NCBI RefSeq assembly: GCF_002156705.1 | Contig: NZ_CP019893.1 | Location: 3,534,001-3,598,000, forward strand | From: Natrarchaeobaculum aegyptiacum | GTDB taxonomy: Archaea; Halobacteriota; Halobacteria; Halobacteriales; Natrialbaceae | DNA length: 64,000 nucleotides | Direction of reading: 5' to 3' | Shown: in pieces, positions 53,526 to 64,000 of the stretch | How the letters are laid out: every line of letters begins with the position of its first letter | Position numbering within the stretch: position 1 is the stretch's first letter | The notes under the pieces: model-generated | The model's database searches: none | What the model was told of the DNA's origin: nothing | Seen by the model: the letters and a program-made list of their open reading frames with translations, nothing else | Program-made: the position numbers and the translations under genes

Positions 53526-55010
53526 TCAGTGAGACTCCCCGGATCGAACGACCGACCGAACCTGTCGAAGATCGAGCATTCCGCTGACGACCGCGAGGAC
53601 GGCCCAGGTGGCCGCTCCAAGCGCGATCGCACCGACGAGCATGACCGGACTCGAGATCATAGGAACGACCAGCCAGACGGCGCCGGCCATCACGGCCGTG
53701 ATCGCACAGATCAGGCCGATCGAGCGGGCGAGCCGCCGAAGTCGCAACGAGAGCTCGAGGTGGACGACGTAGAGGTTCACGGCGACGTAGACGGTGTGAG
53801 TCATCACCGTCGCGATGGCGGCGCCGACGACACCGATCGTCGGAATCAACAGGATGTTCAGGCCGAAGTTGGCGATCGAGGTCGCCCCCTTGGCGATCGC
53901 TCGTTCGCGGGCACGCCCGAGGTAGTCCAGGCTGTCGCTCGTGAGGTTCGTGATCGACTGCAACAGGACGAATCCGGCGAGGATTTGCAACACCGGGACG
54001 GCACCAGCGTAGTCGGCCCCGAAGACCAACGTGACGAACGGCTCGGCGACGAGGACGAGCCCCACGGCGGCGGGTACGTAGACGAGCATCGTGTGGGTCA
54101 GCGACGTCTCGTAGATCTGGCGAGCCTGCTCGAGTTTGCCAGCGGCCTTCTGCTCGCCGAAGTTCGGTGAGATTGTAAAACCCAGCGATTCTGCGGGTGC
54201 GAGCACGAAGTCCGTGATCTGTTTGCCGAGGGTGTAAAAGGCGACTGCCGTGGGCGTCAGGAAGACGCCCACGAGGACCGTGTCGATTTGCTTGTCGATC
54301 ACGTTCGCACTCCGGGTCGCTGTCAACGGAACGCTGTACTCGAGCAGTCGGCGGGAGAGGCCCTCCTCGTACTCGTCGGCGGGCTCGGTGGGCCGGTAGA
54401 ACGTGAGGTAGATGATCCCGAGGCCGACCACGGCGGCGATAGCGTAGCCGACGACGTAGCCGAACAGCGCCCCCAGTGCGCCGAAGCCGAGGAGGACGAA
54501 CGCGACGGCGAAGGCGAGCCGGGCAGCCCCGGAGATGGCCTGTACAGCGGCGCTGTACTCGAGGCGGTTGAATCCCTGGAGAGCGACCTGCGAGAAGACG
54601 TTGAACGAATTGGCGATGATGTAGAGGACGCCGATGGCGAGAAAGGGCGCGGCGCTCGGATCGCCGAGCAAGATAGCAATCTGTTCGTGAAAGAGCAAGA
54701 GTGCGTAGCAGACGACCGCGAGGACGATCAGCTTGACTGCAATTGTCGACCGCAGAAGGTACGGAATCTGGCCGGCGTCGGTCTCGCGGTACTCCGAGAC
54801 GTACCGGGCGACGGACTTCCCGAGTCCGAGGTCTGCGAACAACTGGACGACCGCGAGGATACCGATCGCCCAGTAGAGCGCGCCGTAACCGTCCGGATCG
54901 AGCAGATAGCTCGCCAGAACCCACATCAACAGCGCACTCGAGATCATGTAGACCGCGCGGGCGACCAGTGTCGCTTTGAATCCGCGAACGATGTGTTCCT
55001 GTCGACTCAT
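53526..55010 (-). CDS. Polysaccharide/oligosaccharide flippase (Wzx/AglR-like)
   Basis: A 494-residue integral membrane protein with about 12-14 hydrophobic helices, matching the polysaccharide-transport (MATE/MOP) group. It has VLASYLLDPDGYGALYWAIG near the start and KQIDTVLVGVFLTPTAVAFYTLGKQITDF in the middle. It would move lipid-linked sugars for S-layer glycosylation or exopolysaccharide to the outside. The ATG at 55010 is well placed. A membrane glycosyltransferase is the next gene upstream, same strand, about 300 bases away. Confidence 0.88.
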   Translation of the reverse strand: MSRQEHIVRGFKATLVARAVYMISSALLMWVLASYLLDPDGYGALYWAIGILAVVQLFADLGLGKSVARYVSEYRETDAGQIPYLLRSTIAVKLIVLAVVCYALLLFHEQIAILLGDPSAAPFLAIGVLYIIANSFNVFSQVALQGFNRLEYSAAVQAISGAARLAFAVAFVLLGFGALGALFGYVVGYAIAAVVGLGIIYLTFYRPTEPADEYEEGLSRRLLEYSVPLTATRSANVIDKQIDTVLVGVFLTPTAVAFYTLGKQITDFVLAPAESLGFTISPNFGEQKAAGKLEQARQIYETSLTHTMLVYVPAAVGLVLVAEPFVTLVFGADYAGAVPVLQILAGFVLLQSITNLTSDSLDYLGRARERAIAKGATSIANFGLNILLIPTIGVVGAAIATVMTHTVYVAVNLYVVHLELSLRLRRLARSIGLICAITAVMAGAVWLVVPMISSPVMLVGAIALGAATWAVLAVVSGMLDLRQVRSVVRSGESH

Positions 55011-55319
55011 TGTGGTGAATAGGCAGACGAACGAGCCGGCTCAGTCCAGCCGCTGACCGTCGACCGCTCGCTCACCCGTAGCGACGCCGAATCGCCCAAT
55101 TGTAATGGGGAGACAACAGCGGGTCGACCTCGAGCTGGCCCGCGACAGGCCCTGTAAGCGAAGATTACTGTCGGTGAAGGCCAGCACTACGTTTCGAGTG
55201 GCATCCGAGCGTGCGATCACAGCGTTCTAACACTCGAGTTGCTCGCAGGGAAGCCACGAGTAGCCGGAAACGACGATCGACGGCCCGTTCGATTGGCGGT
55301 AGTACAGAGACCGCAGCGA
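55011..55319. other. Intergenic region between flippase and glycosyltransferase
   Basis: About 309 bases. I see no gene; the two short frames on either strand lack motifs. It should carry the flippase promoter. Confidence 0.5.
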
Positions 55320-57554
55320 TCACGCCGATTCGCGCTCTCGCTCGCTATCCTGGTCGTGTGGTGGCTCCGGCGGCGCGTCCACTCCAGCGACGGTTTTCGT
55401 CGTGACGTCCCAGACACCGGGGGAACCGGCGACCTGTAGATACAGCGAATGAAGCTGCACGACCCATCCGAAGACGATCCACAGGTTCGCGTAAACGATC
55501 GTTTCCACGACCCGGGTCGGCGTCACTGTTGCAGGAATCTCCGGATCGGCGACCGCTGCGTAGCCGTACACGATCGACCGGGCCGGCAGCAAGAACACGG
55601 CAAGTGCGATGGCGAGGAGAATCGGAAGCGGCGGCGCGAACCCGATGAACCAGAGCAGAAAGAAGATCGGGAAAACAGTCACGAACGGTGAGCTCACCGG
55701 GATAAACAGCACCCACGTCAGTCCCAGCGTTCGCCGCCAGCCGAGTTCCCGCCAGGATCGCCAGATAGAGCCGACGTGGAGCCGTGTCACCTGTGCCCAG
55801 CCCCTCGACCAGCGGATTCGCTGGCGGACCAGGTCCCAGACCGTTTTCGGCGACGACTCCCACACTACCATCTGCTGATCGTACACCACCTCCCAGTCGG
55901 TCTCGAGGTAGAGACGGATCGTCAGTTCGATATCCTCGGTGAGAACGCCCTCGGTCCAGCCGCCGACCGACGGCGAGACTTCGCGACGGAAGATCGCTGC
56001 CGACCCGGCGAAGTGCCCCGCCTCGAAGACGTCGTCGACGAACGGGTGGTCGATCCACGTGCTGTACTGGCGTTCGAGGCTGACAAATCGCGACAGCTGA
56101 CTCTCGTCCGGGCGCGCCGCTGCTTTTCGACCCTGAACGACGCCGACGTCGGGGTGATCCCGAAGGTGAGCCAGTCCTCGAGCTACGAACTCGTCGTCGA
56201 CGAACTCGTCGGCGTCGACGATGAGTGCATACGGCGTCTCCACGTGGTCCCAGGCCGCATTGAGGTCGCCGGCTTTCGATCCCGTCGTCCCCTCGATGAC
56301 GCGAAGCCGGTCGGGATACTCGGTCTCGAACCGTCGAGCCACGGCGACGGTATCGTCCGTGGACTTCGTTGCCGGGACCACGATGAACGGTAGAGCAGAA
56401 AGTGTCTCGAGGTTGTGCTCGAGGGTTTCGGGGAGCACTGGCCCTTCGAAGGCAGCCGCGACTACGACGGTGACAGGCGGGTCCTCGGGCATCGACGGGG
56501 GTGGCTCGCGAACCCGTCGGCGAGCGTGCAGGACCTGGAGATACTCGAGCGTCACACTAAGTACGAGAATTCCGAGATATCCGCCGAGCACCCACAGAAA
56601 GAGCCCTAGTGCGACCAGAAAGACGGCGAGCACCAGCGCGTTCAACGCGAGAACGATCACGACAGCGTGTTCGACGATGGTCGCGCCGGTACTCGTGAGT
56701 ACCTCGCTGGCAGTCGGCGGTGGACCTGGAGCGGCGAGCGTCGCGAGGACGATCACCGACGCAACGCCGGCCACGACAGCCGTCGACCGACCCAGGGTGT
56801 CGGCAGGAATCAGGATGCCCTCTCGAGCGGTGAAACTCGACGCGACGGCAGCGGCGATGGCAACGATGACGACCACGAGCAAGACGCCCTCCCAGTACCG
56901 GGCTTCGGTCCCCGGTTGAGGTGGAATCACTACGTCGACGAGTTGTTGCATCCAGAACTGGTGAACTACCAGTATCGAGAAGCCGACGATGTAGACGATC
57001 ACGGCGAGGCCGGGTTCAGATGGGATCCACCCGAGAACTCGCGCGCTTCCAACGAAGACGAGACCGTGCCCCACGAAAAGGAGACACCACCGAACGGCAC
57101 GCGACGCGCTCGAGGGGCGAATTTCGAGGGCGAGCAAGAACAGCTGGGCTGCGGTCGCGTACAGGACGACGCGGACGTCCGTCGGGACGCGAGGAGAGAG
57201 CGTCGCGCTGGCAGTCAACGAAAGTGCGAGTAAGCCGACCGCCGCAAACACGACGGGGAGTACGCCACCAGACCGTTGGGCTGTGGTTGCTCTGGCGTGG
57301 CGAAGCGCCGCAACGAGCGCGAGAACCGAGAGGATACCTCCCCCAGCGGCTACGAGCACGCCACCCAGGGGGTCGATATCGAGACCCAGGCCGACGACGC
57401 CGACGATCGCTACGGCCGTCGACAGGGACCAGACGACTCTGTACAGACTGAGCGACACTCGAGGCGCTACACCGAACGAAAGAAAAAACCCGGGTGGAAA
57501 CGCGGGTTCTGCGAAGACCCACGCTGTCGATCGTACTTGAACAGTCGCCGCCAC
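55320..57554 (-). CDS. Membrane glycosyltransferase family 2 (cellulose-synthase-like)
   Basis: A large GT2 enzyme. The first ~340 residues have about ten hydrophobic segments. The catalytic domain follows: VTVVVAAAFEGP, TGSKAGDLNAAW and IVDADEFVDDEF (the DxD for metal-nucleotide), then GWTEGVLTEDIELTIRL (ED) and the processive QRIRW at QxxRW. Four further helices end it. The QxxRW motif suggests a processive polysaccharide synthase. The start is uncertain: ATG 57554 lies 14 bases after the mutase stop, but a GTG at 57458 starts nearer the first helix (SLSLYRVVW). Confidence 0.85.
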   Translation of the reverse strand: MAATVQVRSTAWVFAEPAFPPGFFLSFGVAPRVSLSLYRVVWSLSTAVAIVGVVGLGLDIDPLGGVLVAAGGGILSVLALVAALRHARATTAQRSGGVLPVVFAAVGLLALSLTASATLSPRVPTDVRVVLYATAAQLFLLALEIRPSSASRAVRWCLLFVGHGLVFVGSARVLGWIPSEPGLAVIVYIVGFSILVVHQFWMQQLVDVVIPPQPGTEARYWEGVLLVVVIVAIAAAVASSFTAREGILIPADTLGRSTAVVAGVASVIVLATLAAPGPPPTASEVLTSTGATIVEHAVVIVLALNALVLAVFLVALGLFLWVLGGYLGILVLSVTLEYLQVLHARRRVREPPPSMPEDPPVTVVVAAAFEGPVLPETLEHNLETLSALPFIVVPATKSTDDTVAVARRFETEYPDRLRVIEGTTGSKAGDLNAAWDHVETPYALIVDADEFVDDEFVARGLAHLRDHPDVGVVQGRKAAARPDESQLSRFVSLERQYSTWIDHPFVDDVFEAGHFAGSAAIFRREVSPSVGGWTEGVLTEDIELTIRLYLETDWEVVYDQQMVVWESSPKTVWDLVRQRIRWSRGWAQVTRLHVGSIWRSWRELGWRRTLGLTWVLFIPVSSPFVTVFPIFFLLWFIGFAPPLPILLAIALAVFLLPARSIVYGYAAVADPEIPATVTPTRVVETIVYANLWIVFGWVVQLHSLYLQVAGSPGVWDVTTKTVAGVDAPPEPPHDQDSERERESA

Positions 57555-57568
57555 TCGATGTATTCCGT

Positions 57569-59251
<1,683 letters not shown>

Positions 59252-59401
59252 TAGGAATACCGACGAGACGCCCCGGCTTGAACCTTGATGATTCGTCCGA
59301 TGGGTACGATCGATCGCCCGGAAAAGCACGAGACGAGAAGCGGCGAGACTCGACGGGCGATCGGGGTCGGTCGCGATGCGATCCCGACCCGTCTGTGTCA
59401 G

Positions 59402-59986
59402 TTACCGGCCCGTATCGTACTTGTACGTCGCCGAATCGGGGTCGATCCCGAAGTCCTCCGCCGTCTCCTCGTCTTCGTGACCCTCGTCGTGGTCCGAAGC
59501 GCGTTTGAACGACTCACGGAGGCGTTCGGGCATCCGGAACCGGTCGACGTCGATCGCGTACGGGACGGCCTCGGGATCGACGCCATCGCGTTTCTCCTCG
59601 AGGCGTCCCTGCAGCGTCGGCGGGAGGTCGGATTCGTCGATCCGGCGGAAGCCAAACTGGGCGAGGTAGCTCCCCGAGCCGGTCAGCGTGTAGACCGTTT
59701 CGAACCCCTCGTCGCCCGCGTACTCGAGGAGGCGTTCGACGACGTGTGCGCCGACGCCCTGGCCGCGCCACTCCTCGACGACGCCGATGCTCGTGAGTTC
59801 GAGGACGTCTTCGTCGTCGTCGGTCCGGTGGACGCGAATCCGACCGAAGCCGGCCTTCTCGCCGGATTCCTCGTCGACGGCGACCACGTAATCGCGAGAT
59901 CGAAACGCCGTCGCGTCGAGACCCAGTGCCTCGATGTTGTCGAGCAGCCAGACCTCCTCCCTGTTTTTCGCGTCCCGTACGTACAT
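59402..59986 (-). CDS. GNAT-family N-acetyltransferase
   Basis: A 194-residue acetyltransferase. The acetyl-CoA loop is in EEWRGQGVGAHVVERLLEYAG (about residues 70-90), preceded by VLELTSIGVV. The C-terminal ~60 residues are acidic and low in complexity and contain DRFRMPERLRESFKRA. The frame is open to 60499, but ATG 59986 starts the conserved part. The substrate is unknown. Confidence 0.85.
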   Translation of the reverse strand: MYVRDAKNREEVWLLDNIEALGLDATAFRSRDYVVAVDEESGEKAGFGRIRVHRTDDDEDVLELTSIGVVEEWRGQGVGAHVVERLLEYAGDEGFETVYTLTGSGSYLAQFGFRRIDESDLPPTLQGRLEEKRDGVDPEAVPYAIDVDRFRMPERLRESFKRASDHDEGHEDEETAEDFGIDPDSATYKYDTGR

Positions 59987-60071
59987 ACCTGCGCGTACGG
60001 AACCTGCGGGCAAAAGAATTTGTGGGCACAGGATACCGTCGACTGCCCACGTCGACTCGAGTCCGGAGCAG

Positions 60072-61019
60072 TCAGTCGGCAGACAGCGCGTCCTCGAGTC
60101 GGTTCTCGATGGTCTCGAGTTCGTCCCGCAGTGCCTCGCCCTCGGGCCCCTCGAGCGACTCGATTCGGTCGGCGATCCCCTGTAGCCGGGAGTACTTCTC
60201 GTCTTCGTCGATGCCCGTCTTCTGGGCGTAGACGGTCTCTTCGACGTCGAAGACGTCTGTTTCTTCGAGATCGGTCGCCTCGACGACGACGTCGAGTTTC
60301 GAGGGATCGACGCCGGTGACCCACTCGCGGGGGACGCCGTGGTCGTCGAGAGCCGCGAATACCGTCTCGTCGTCCTTCGGTCGTCGGCGCGTTCTGGTCG
60401 TTCGACGGACGGTTCCGTACCGACCGTGGAGCGTCTGATCGGGACCGAGTCGCTCGAGGATCGGCTCTCGTGCGGCTTTCCGCAGGCGGTCGGCACCACG
60501 CTGGACGTCCGAGGACAGGACGTAGCAGTCGGTCAGTACGTCAGTGTCGAGCCTCGAGAGGTCGGCCTCGTCGACGAGATCGAGGCGTTCGACGAGCGCG
60601 GCGAGCAACAGCGCGTCGTCGTGAATGCGTTCGACCTGCGTGCGTGCTTCACTGGCGGGGACGACAAACGGGTTGTCCTCGCCTTCGTCTGCGTCGACGT
60701 CGGAATCAGGCTCGTATACGAGTGCGTCGGCCCGGACGGCGAACTCGTCGGCCAGCGAGAGGATCACAGCGTACGGTTCGACGCCCGGTTGTAGCGCGTC
60801 GAGGTCGATCCGATCGGTCTCTAGCTGGTCGACCAGCACGGAGAACTGCTCGCGCCAGAGGGGCCGTTCCTCGCCGCTGTCGGCGAAGGAGACGACGATT
60901 AGGTCCGCGTCGGTTCGGCGCACGTCGAACCGTCGGTCCGACACCGGCGTGAGGAGTACCGAACCGGGCTCGAGTGCCTCGCACTGCGTTCGAAGGTGGC
61001 CCCATCGGTCGTCGTTCAT
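60072..61019 (-). CDS. Conserved haloarchaeal protein of unknown function
   Basis: A 315-residue protein with no recognised domain. It begins MNDDRWGHLRTQCEALEPGSV and includes a mixed region with TLHGRYGTVRRTTRTRRRPKDDETVF, then DPSKLDVVVEATDLEETDVFDVEE, and ends in a helical acidic coil (ESLEGPEGEALRDELETIEN). The arginine-rich run is notable in an otherwise acidic protein. Placement beside the GNAT gene, 85 bases away, is the only context. Confidence 0.75.
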   Translation of the reverse strand: MNDDRWGHLRTQCEALEPGSVLLTPVSDRRFDVRRTDADLIVVSFADSGEERPLWREQFSVLVDQLETDRIDLDALQPGVEPYAVILSLADEFAVRADALVYEPDSDVDADEGEDNPFVVPASEARTQVERIHDDALLLAALVERLDLVDEADLSRLDTDVLTDCYVLSSDVQRGADRLRKAAREPILERLGPDQTLHGRYGTVRRTTRTRRRPKDDETVFAALDDHGVPREWVTGVDPSKLDVVVEATDLEETDVFDVEETVYAQKTGIDEDEKYSRLQGIADRIESLEGPEGEALRDELETIENRLEDALSAD

Positions 61020-61147
61020 ACGGTAGCTACCGCCGCTCGAGGCAAAAAGCGGCCGCCGGCAGATGCCGCGATGACGGCGATGGTGGCTGGCCTCACCGGT
61101 TCGGTCCGTCGCGGCCTCTACTGTGACCTCGACCGGAACAAACGTAC

Positions 61148-61156
61148 AACTAAGAT
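61148..61156 (+). promoter_or_regulatory. TATA-like box of the aldehyde ferredoxin oxidoreductase gene
   Basis: AACTAAGAT lies about 24-32 bases before ATG 61180, supporting that start or the GTG two codons earlier. Confidence 0.35.
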
Positions 61157-61173
61157 GGTTCACCTGATACCGT

Positions 61174-62844
61174 GTGAACATGCTACACGCGACCGGGCCG
61201 ATGCTCACCGTCGACGTCGGTGACCGAACGGCCACCGAGACGGAAATCGACGAGTCCCTCGAGACCTACGTCGGGGGGCGAGCGCTCGCCACGGCACTGG
61301 CTCACGACCGGATTCCGTTCGACGCCGACCCGTTCGGTCCCGAGAACCGTGCGTACCTCTCGACGGGGCCGCTCCAGCAGTCACAGATGTCCTTTACAGG
61401 TCGAATGAACCTGACCGGCCTCTCGCCACTGACCGACGGACTGGCCTCCGCGAACGCGGGGGGATATCTCTCGCGAAACTTCGTCGCCACCGGCATCAGC
61501 GTCCTCGAGCTGGTCGGCGAGAGCGACGACCTGCTCGCGATCCACGTCACCGATTCTGGCATCGAGTTCGAGGAAGTTCCAGAACTCGAGGGAGCGACCG
61601 TCCCGAAGACCTCCGAGTACATGGCAGACACCCACGGTCTCGGTCCCGACAACTGCGTCGCTATCGGGCCGGCCGGCGAGAACCTCGTGCGCTTTGCCTC
61701 GGTAATGACCTTCGACTCGCGGGCGTTCGGCCGCGGGGGGCTAGGAGCGATCCTCGGTGCGAAGAACGTCAAGTGCATCACGTTCGACGGCGACCAGGAA
61801 CCGCCCCTCGAGATTCCGAACCCGCCGGAGTCAGAGGTCCACCGGGAGGCAGCCACCTCGGACGACCGGATGCGGTCGCAGGGAACTGCCGGCGGGACGG
61901 AGTTCATCAACGACTCGTTCTCGCTTCCGACGCGCTACTTCGAGGACTACGAGTTCGAACACGCCGAGGACATCGGCGGGCAGGCCGTCGCCGAGAAGAA
62001 GTACAAGAAGGGAGCCTGCTCGGCCTGTGCGTACGCCTGTAAGCTTCCAACGCGGGACGAGGAGACGGGCGTCGAGACGGAGGGGCCGGAGTTCGAGACT
62101 ATCTACGCCTTCGGATCGATGCAGGGCGTCGGCGACCTCGTGGACGTCATGCGGGGCAACGAACTCTGTGATACCCTCGGGATGGACACCATTTCCGCGG
62201 GGGTAACCGTCGCGGCTTACCTCGCCAGCGAAGACGAGTTCGGCAACGCCGAACTGGCTCAGGAAGTCACCGAGAAAATCGCACACAGAGAGGGCGTCGG
62301 CGACCTGCTCGCGGAAGGGGTCGACCGCTGTCACGACGAACTCGGCGTCGAGAACCTGACCGTCAAAGGTCTCGAGTTTGCCGCCCACGACGGGCGCGTC
62401 CTCCACGGACAGGGACTCTCCTACGCCGTGGCAAACCGGGGGGCTGACCACCTCTACGCCAGCATGCTTCGGCTCGAGTACAGCGGCGAGTTGAACCCGG
62501 AAGGAACCCTCGGCAAGGCCGACCGACTCGTGGAAGCCGAGAACGCCGCCGCCTTCCTCGACACCGGCATCATCTGTGTCTTCGGCCGCGACTACGTCAC
62601 GCCCGAACGGATGGAAGTGCTGTTCGACGCCGACTACGAGGAGCTGCTCGAGGTCGGGGCGAAGGCCGTCGAACTCGAGCGTCACTTCAACAACCAGCGC
62701 GGCTTCGACCGCGAGGACGATCAGGTGCCCTACGAGTTGCCGGACCTCGAGGAAGCGATCGACGAGTACTACGCGGCTCGCGGCTGGACGGACGAGGGCG
62801 TCGTTTCGGAGCTGTCGGCCGAGCCGGCAGTCGCGGACGACTGA
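61174..62844 (+). CDS. aor: Aldehyde ferredoxin oxidoreductase family protein (tungstopterin)
   Basis: A 556-residue tungsten-containing aldehyde:ferredoxin oxidoreductase-like enzyme. The N-terminal pterin-binding domain includes GPLQQSQMSFTGRMN and YLSRNFVATG. The [4Fe-4S] cysteines are in GACSACAYACKLPT near residue 281 with a further Cys before DTLGMDT near 333. The substrate and function of haloarchaeal members are unsettled; the name follows the family. The GTG at 61174 and ATG at 61180 are both possible. A small ubiquitin-like/MoaD protein gene is downstream, convergent. Confidence 0.88.
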   Translation: MNMLHATGPMLTVDVGDRTATETEIDESLETYVGGRALATALAHDRIPFDADPFGPENRAYLSTGPLQQSQMSFTGRMNLTGLSPLTDGLASANAGGYLSRNFVATGISVLELVGESDDLLAIHVTDSGIEFEEVPELEGATVPKTSEYMADTHGLGPDNCVAIGPAGENLVRFASVMTFDSRAFGRGGLGAILGAKNVKCITFDGDQEPPLEIPNPPESEVHREAATSDDRMRSQGTAGGTEFINDSFSLPTRYFEDYEFEHAEDIGGQAVAEKKYKKGACSACAYACKLPTRDEETGVETEGPEFETIYAFGSMQGVGDLVDVMRGNELCDTLGMDTISAGVTVAAYLASEDEFGNAELAQEVTEKIAHREGVGDLLAEGVDRCHDELGVENLTVKGLEFAAHDGRVLHGQGLSYAVANRGADHLYASMLRLEYSGELNPEGTLGKADRLVEAENAAAFLDTGIICVFGRDYVTPERMEVLFDADYEELLEVGAKAVELERHFNNQRGFDREDDQVPYELPDLEEAIDEYYAARGWTDEGVVSELSAEPAVADD

Positions 62845-62873
62845 CGGTTGGTCGTCCGGGACCGGATCACGAT

Positions 62874-63508
62874 CACGGACCCGACGTGCTCACGACGAGA
62901 TACCAGCGGAGCAGGAGGCCGATGGCCGGGAACGCTGCCAGAACGACCAAGAGCAGTGCGGTCCCGCCGTACGTGATCGCAACCCCGGCGATCGACGCCT
63001 CCGCGGCGGAGTCGCCACTCGAGGACGAGCAACTCGATCGCGGCGACGAGTGGACCGAAGGCGGTCCCGACGTTGCCCGCGACGCCGTGGTAGGCAGGAC
63101 GGTTCACTGTGAGTGAGAGCCGGGAGTGATCAACGAGAGGCCGGCGGAGTGAGACAGGCTCGCTGTGGCCCCCAGAGGACGAGCGCGAACCCGCCGCCCA
63201 TTCCCGCCATCGAGGCGTCGACGAGGCGTTTCGAACCGATCCGGTCGGCGAGAGCCTCGCTCGAGAGCGCCGACGCCGATCAGTGCGTAGTCGACCGCGA
63301 CGACCGTTCCCAGCACGGCCGCGGACACGTCGAACGCGTCGAGCCAGATCACCACGAACAGCGGGATCGTGAGTTCGTAGACGGAAAACGGTGCGTTCCC
63401 GAGCATCGTGAACCGGGCGATCGCCCGGTCGGTTCGATTCAGCGTCCGCCCACAGCCGCTCGAGGCCAGACACCGTGCGCTGGCTCGACGCTGGCAGGGG
63501 CGAGTCAT
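62874..63508 (-). pseudogene. MFS transporter, frameshifted
   Basis: A minus-strand start at 63508 (overlapping the stop of the upstream gene, ATGA) reads RTLNRTDRAIARFTMLGNAPFSVYELTIP and two membrane helices up to YALIGVGAL. The next pieces continue in other frames: EALADRIGSKRLV, then AYHGVAGNVGTAFGPLVAAIELLVLE, and the last helices AGVAITYGGTALLLVVLAAF and LLLRWYLVV near 62885-63020. Several frameshifts and gaps are present, and the whole is shorter than a normal ~400-residue MFS protein. It is inactive. Confidence 0.82.
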
Positions 63509-63786
63509 CCGCCGTAGACCGACGGCACCAGCCGGATCACGTCGCCGTCCTCGAGGTCGGTCGCCAGTCCGTCGAGGTGGACGACGTGTCGCCCGTTCCT
63601 CGAGACGACCGTGTCACCTGCGAGTTCCGAGCCATCGTCCGCGAGGATCTCGCCCTCGAGAGCGGGGTACGCTTCCTCGAGTTCCGCGAGCAGGTCGCCG
63701 ACGGTCTCGCAGTCGGTCTCGCGGACGAGCGACTTCTCGCCGATGGCGTCCCGGAACGGCCCGTAGAAGCAACACTCGAGTTTCAC
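63505..63786 (-). CDS. Ubiquitin-like MoaD/ThiS family small archaeal modifier
   Basis: A 93-residue beta-grasp protein. The first strand is ECCFYGPFRDAIGEK and the end VIRLVPSVYGG, a free C-terminal Gly-Gly as in MoaD, ThiS and SAMP proteins. It can serve in molybdopterin (or tungstopterin) synthesis or be joined to protein lysines. GTG 63786 (start MKLECCFY) is preferred to the longer frame from 63843. Its stop overlaps the MFS pseudogene start; the tungstopterin oxidoreductase is convergent nearby. Confidence 0.85.
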   Translation of the reverse strand: MKLECCFYGPFRDAIGEKSLVRETDCETVGDLLAELEEAYPALEGEILADDGSELAGDTVVSRNGRHVVHLDGLATDLEDGDVIRLVPSVYGG

Positions 63787-63862
63787 GACCGATGATACGA
63801 GGAGCGGTGATTTGTAAGCGACGGTCCCGGTCAGCGGCGGCAATCAGGCACAGCAATCCGTC

Positions 63863-64000
63863 TCAGTACTCGAGGGTCCGGGGATCGATCCGCGTCGGTT
63901 CCGGTGCCGACGCCGTCGCGACGGCGAACGCACCGTGTTCGTCGGGCACCTCGTCGTCACCCGTTAGCACGATCACCCCGTCGACGAGCAGTGGGACGAG
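63863..64000 (-). CDS. C-terminal end of an unidentified gene (partial)
   Basis: An open minus-strand frame runs from the window edge to a TGA at 63863-63865. The last 45 residues include VDGVIVLTGDDEVPDEHGAFAV and end IDPRTLEY. It is not enough to name the gene. Confidence 0.5.
   Translation of the reverse strand, partial: LVPLLVDGVIVLTGDDEVPDEHGAFAVATASAPEPTRIDPRTLEY

Overview
The window looks like a chromosomal segment of a haloarchaeon, probably a member of the Natrialbales. The evidence is high GC, very acidic proteins, Tat/lipobox secretion signals, an archaeal SRP RNA, rps15/rps3ae/Pcc1/RecJ-like genes, DGGGP-synthase, ISH3-family insertion sequences and TATA-box promoters of apparently leaderless genes. 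The order-level placement is inference; the domain and class are well supported.

Layout. 1-6.6 kb: a complete type I restriction-modification operon (hsdM-hsdS-hsdR) overlapping a YgjP-type zinc peptidase, next to the 3' end of tRNA-Arg(UCG). 7-13.5 kb: housekeeping genes (UbiA-family lipid enzyme, RecA-like HTR-like protein, CoA-binding protein, coiled-coil protein), the SRP RNA (about 10.85-11.16 kb), a PQQ-type sugar dehydrogenase and a lipoprotein. 13.5-16.1 kb: yhbY and rnp4, which I expect to be neighbours, are separated by hairpin-rich DNA, a small zinc-ribbon gene and an ISH3-family element sitting in the loop of a palindrome. 16.3-19.1 kb: solute-binding lipoprotein and PAP2 membrane enzyme. 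19.2-23.7 kb: an MGMT-like protein without the active cysteine, then trpC-trpB-trpA and the archaeal shikimate-entry aldolase. 23.7-27.2 kb: radical SAM protein, poly-gamma-glutamate hydrolase-like protein, TruD. 27.4-32.1 kb: two large convergent PAS histidine kinases. 32.4-35.6 kb: rps15/recJ-like/pcc1/rps3ae operon and tRNA-Ala(GGC).

35.7-51.5 kb is devoted to phosphorus: a phnD-phnC-phnE-phnE operon ending with a small Tat-exported protein and a HAD hydrolase; pstSCAB-phoU-phoU2 ending with an ArsC-type phosphatase; and a third AbrB-PhoU gene cut in two by an ISH3 copy, followed by a decayed ABC ATPase. 51.5-64 kb: PRC-barrel protein, a RimK ATP-grasp enzyme fused to a pepsin-like domain, a polysaccharide flippase, a membrane glycosyltransferase, methylmalonyl-CoA mutase, GNAT acetyltransferase, tungsten aldehyde ferredoxin oxidoreductase, an inactivated MFS transporter and a ubiquitin-like MoaD/SAMP protein.

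The most unusual signals are an in-frame run of tandem hairpins inside trpC, with a smaller one in trpA, which looks like a mobile palindromic element tolerated inside coding sequence; the ISH3 copy inserted exactly in a palindrome loop; a cleanly reversible phoU disruption; and a multi-hairpin stretch at 13.92-14.03 kb that may be a TnpB/omega-RNA remnant. I saw no CRISPR array and no clearly new multi-gene defence system.
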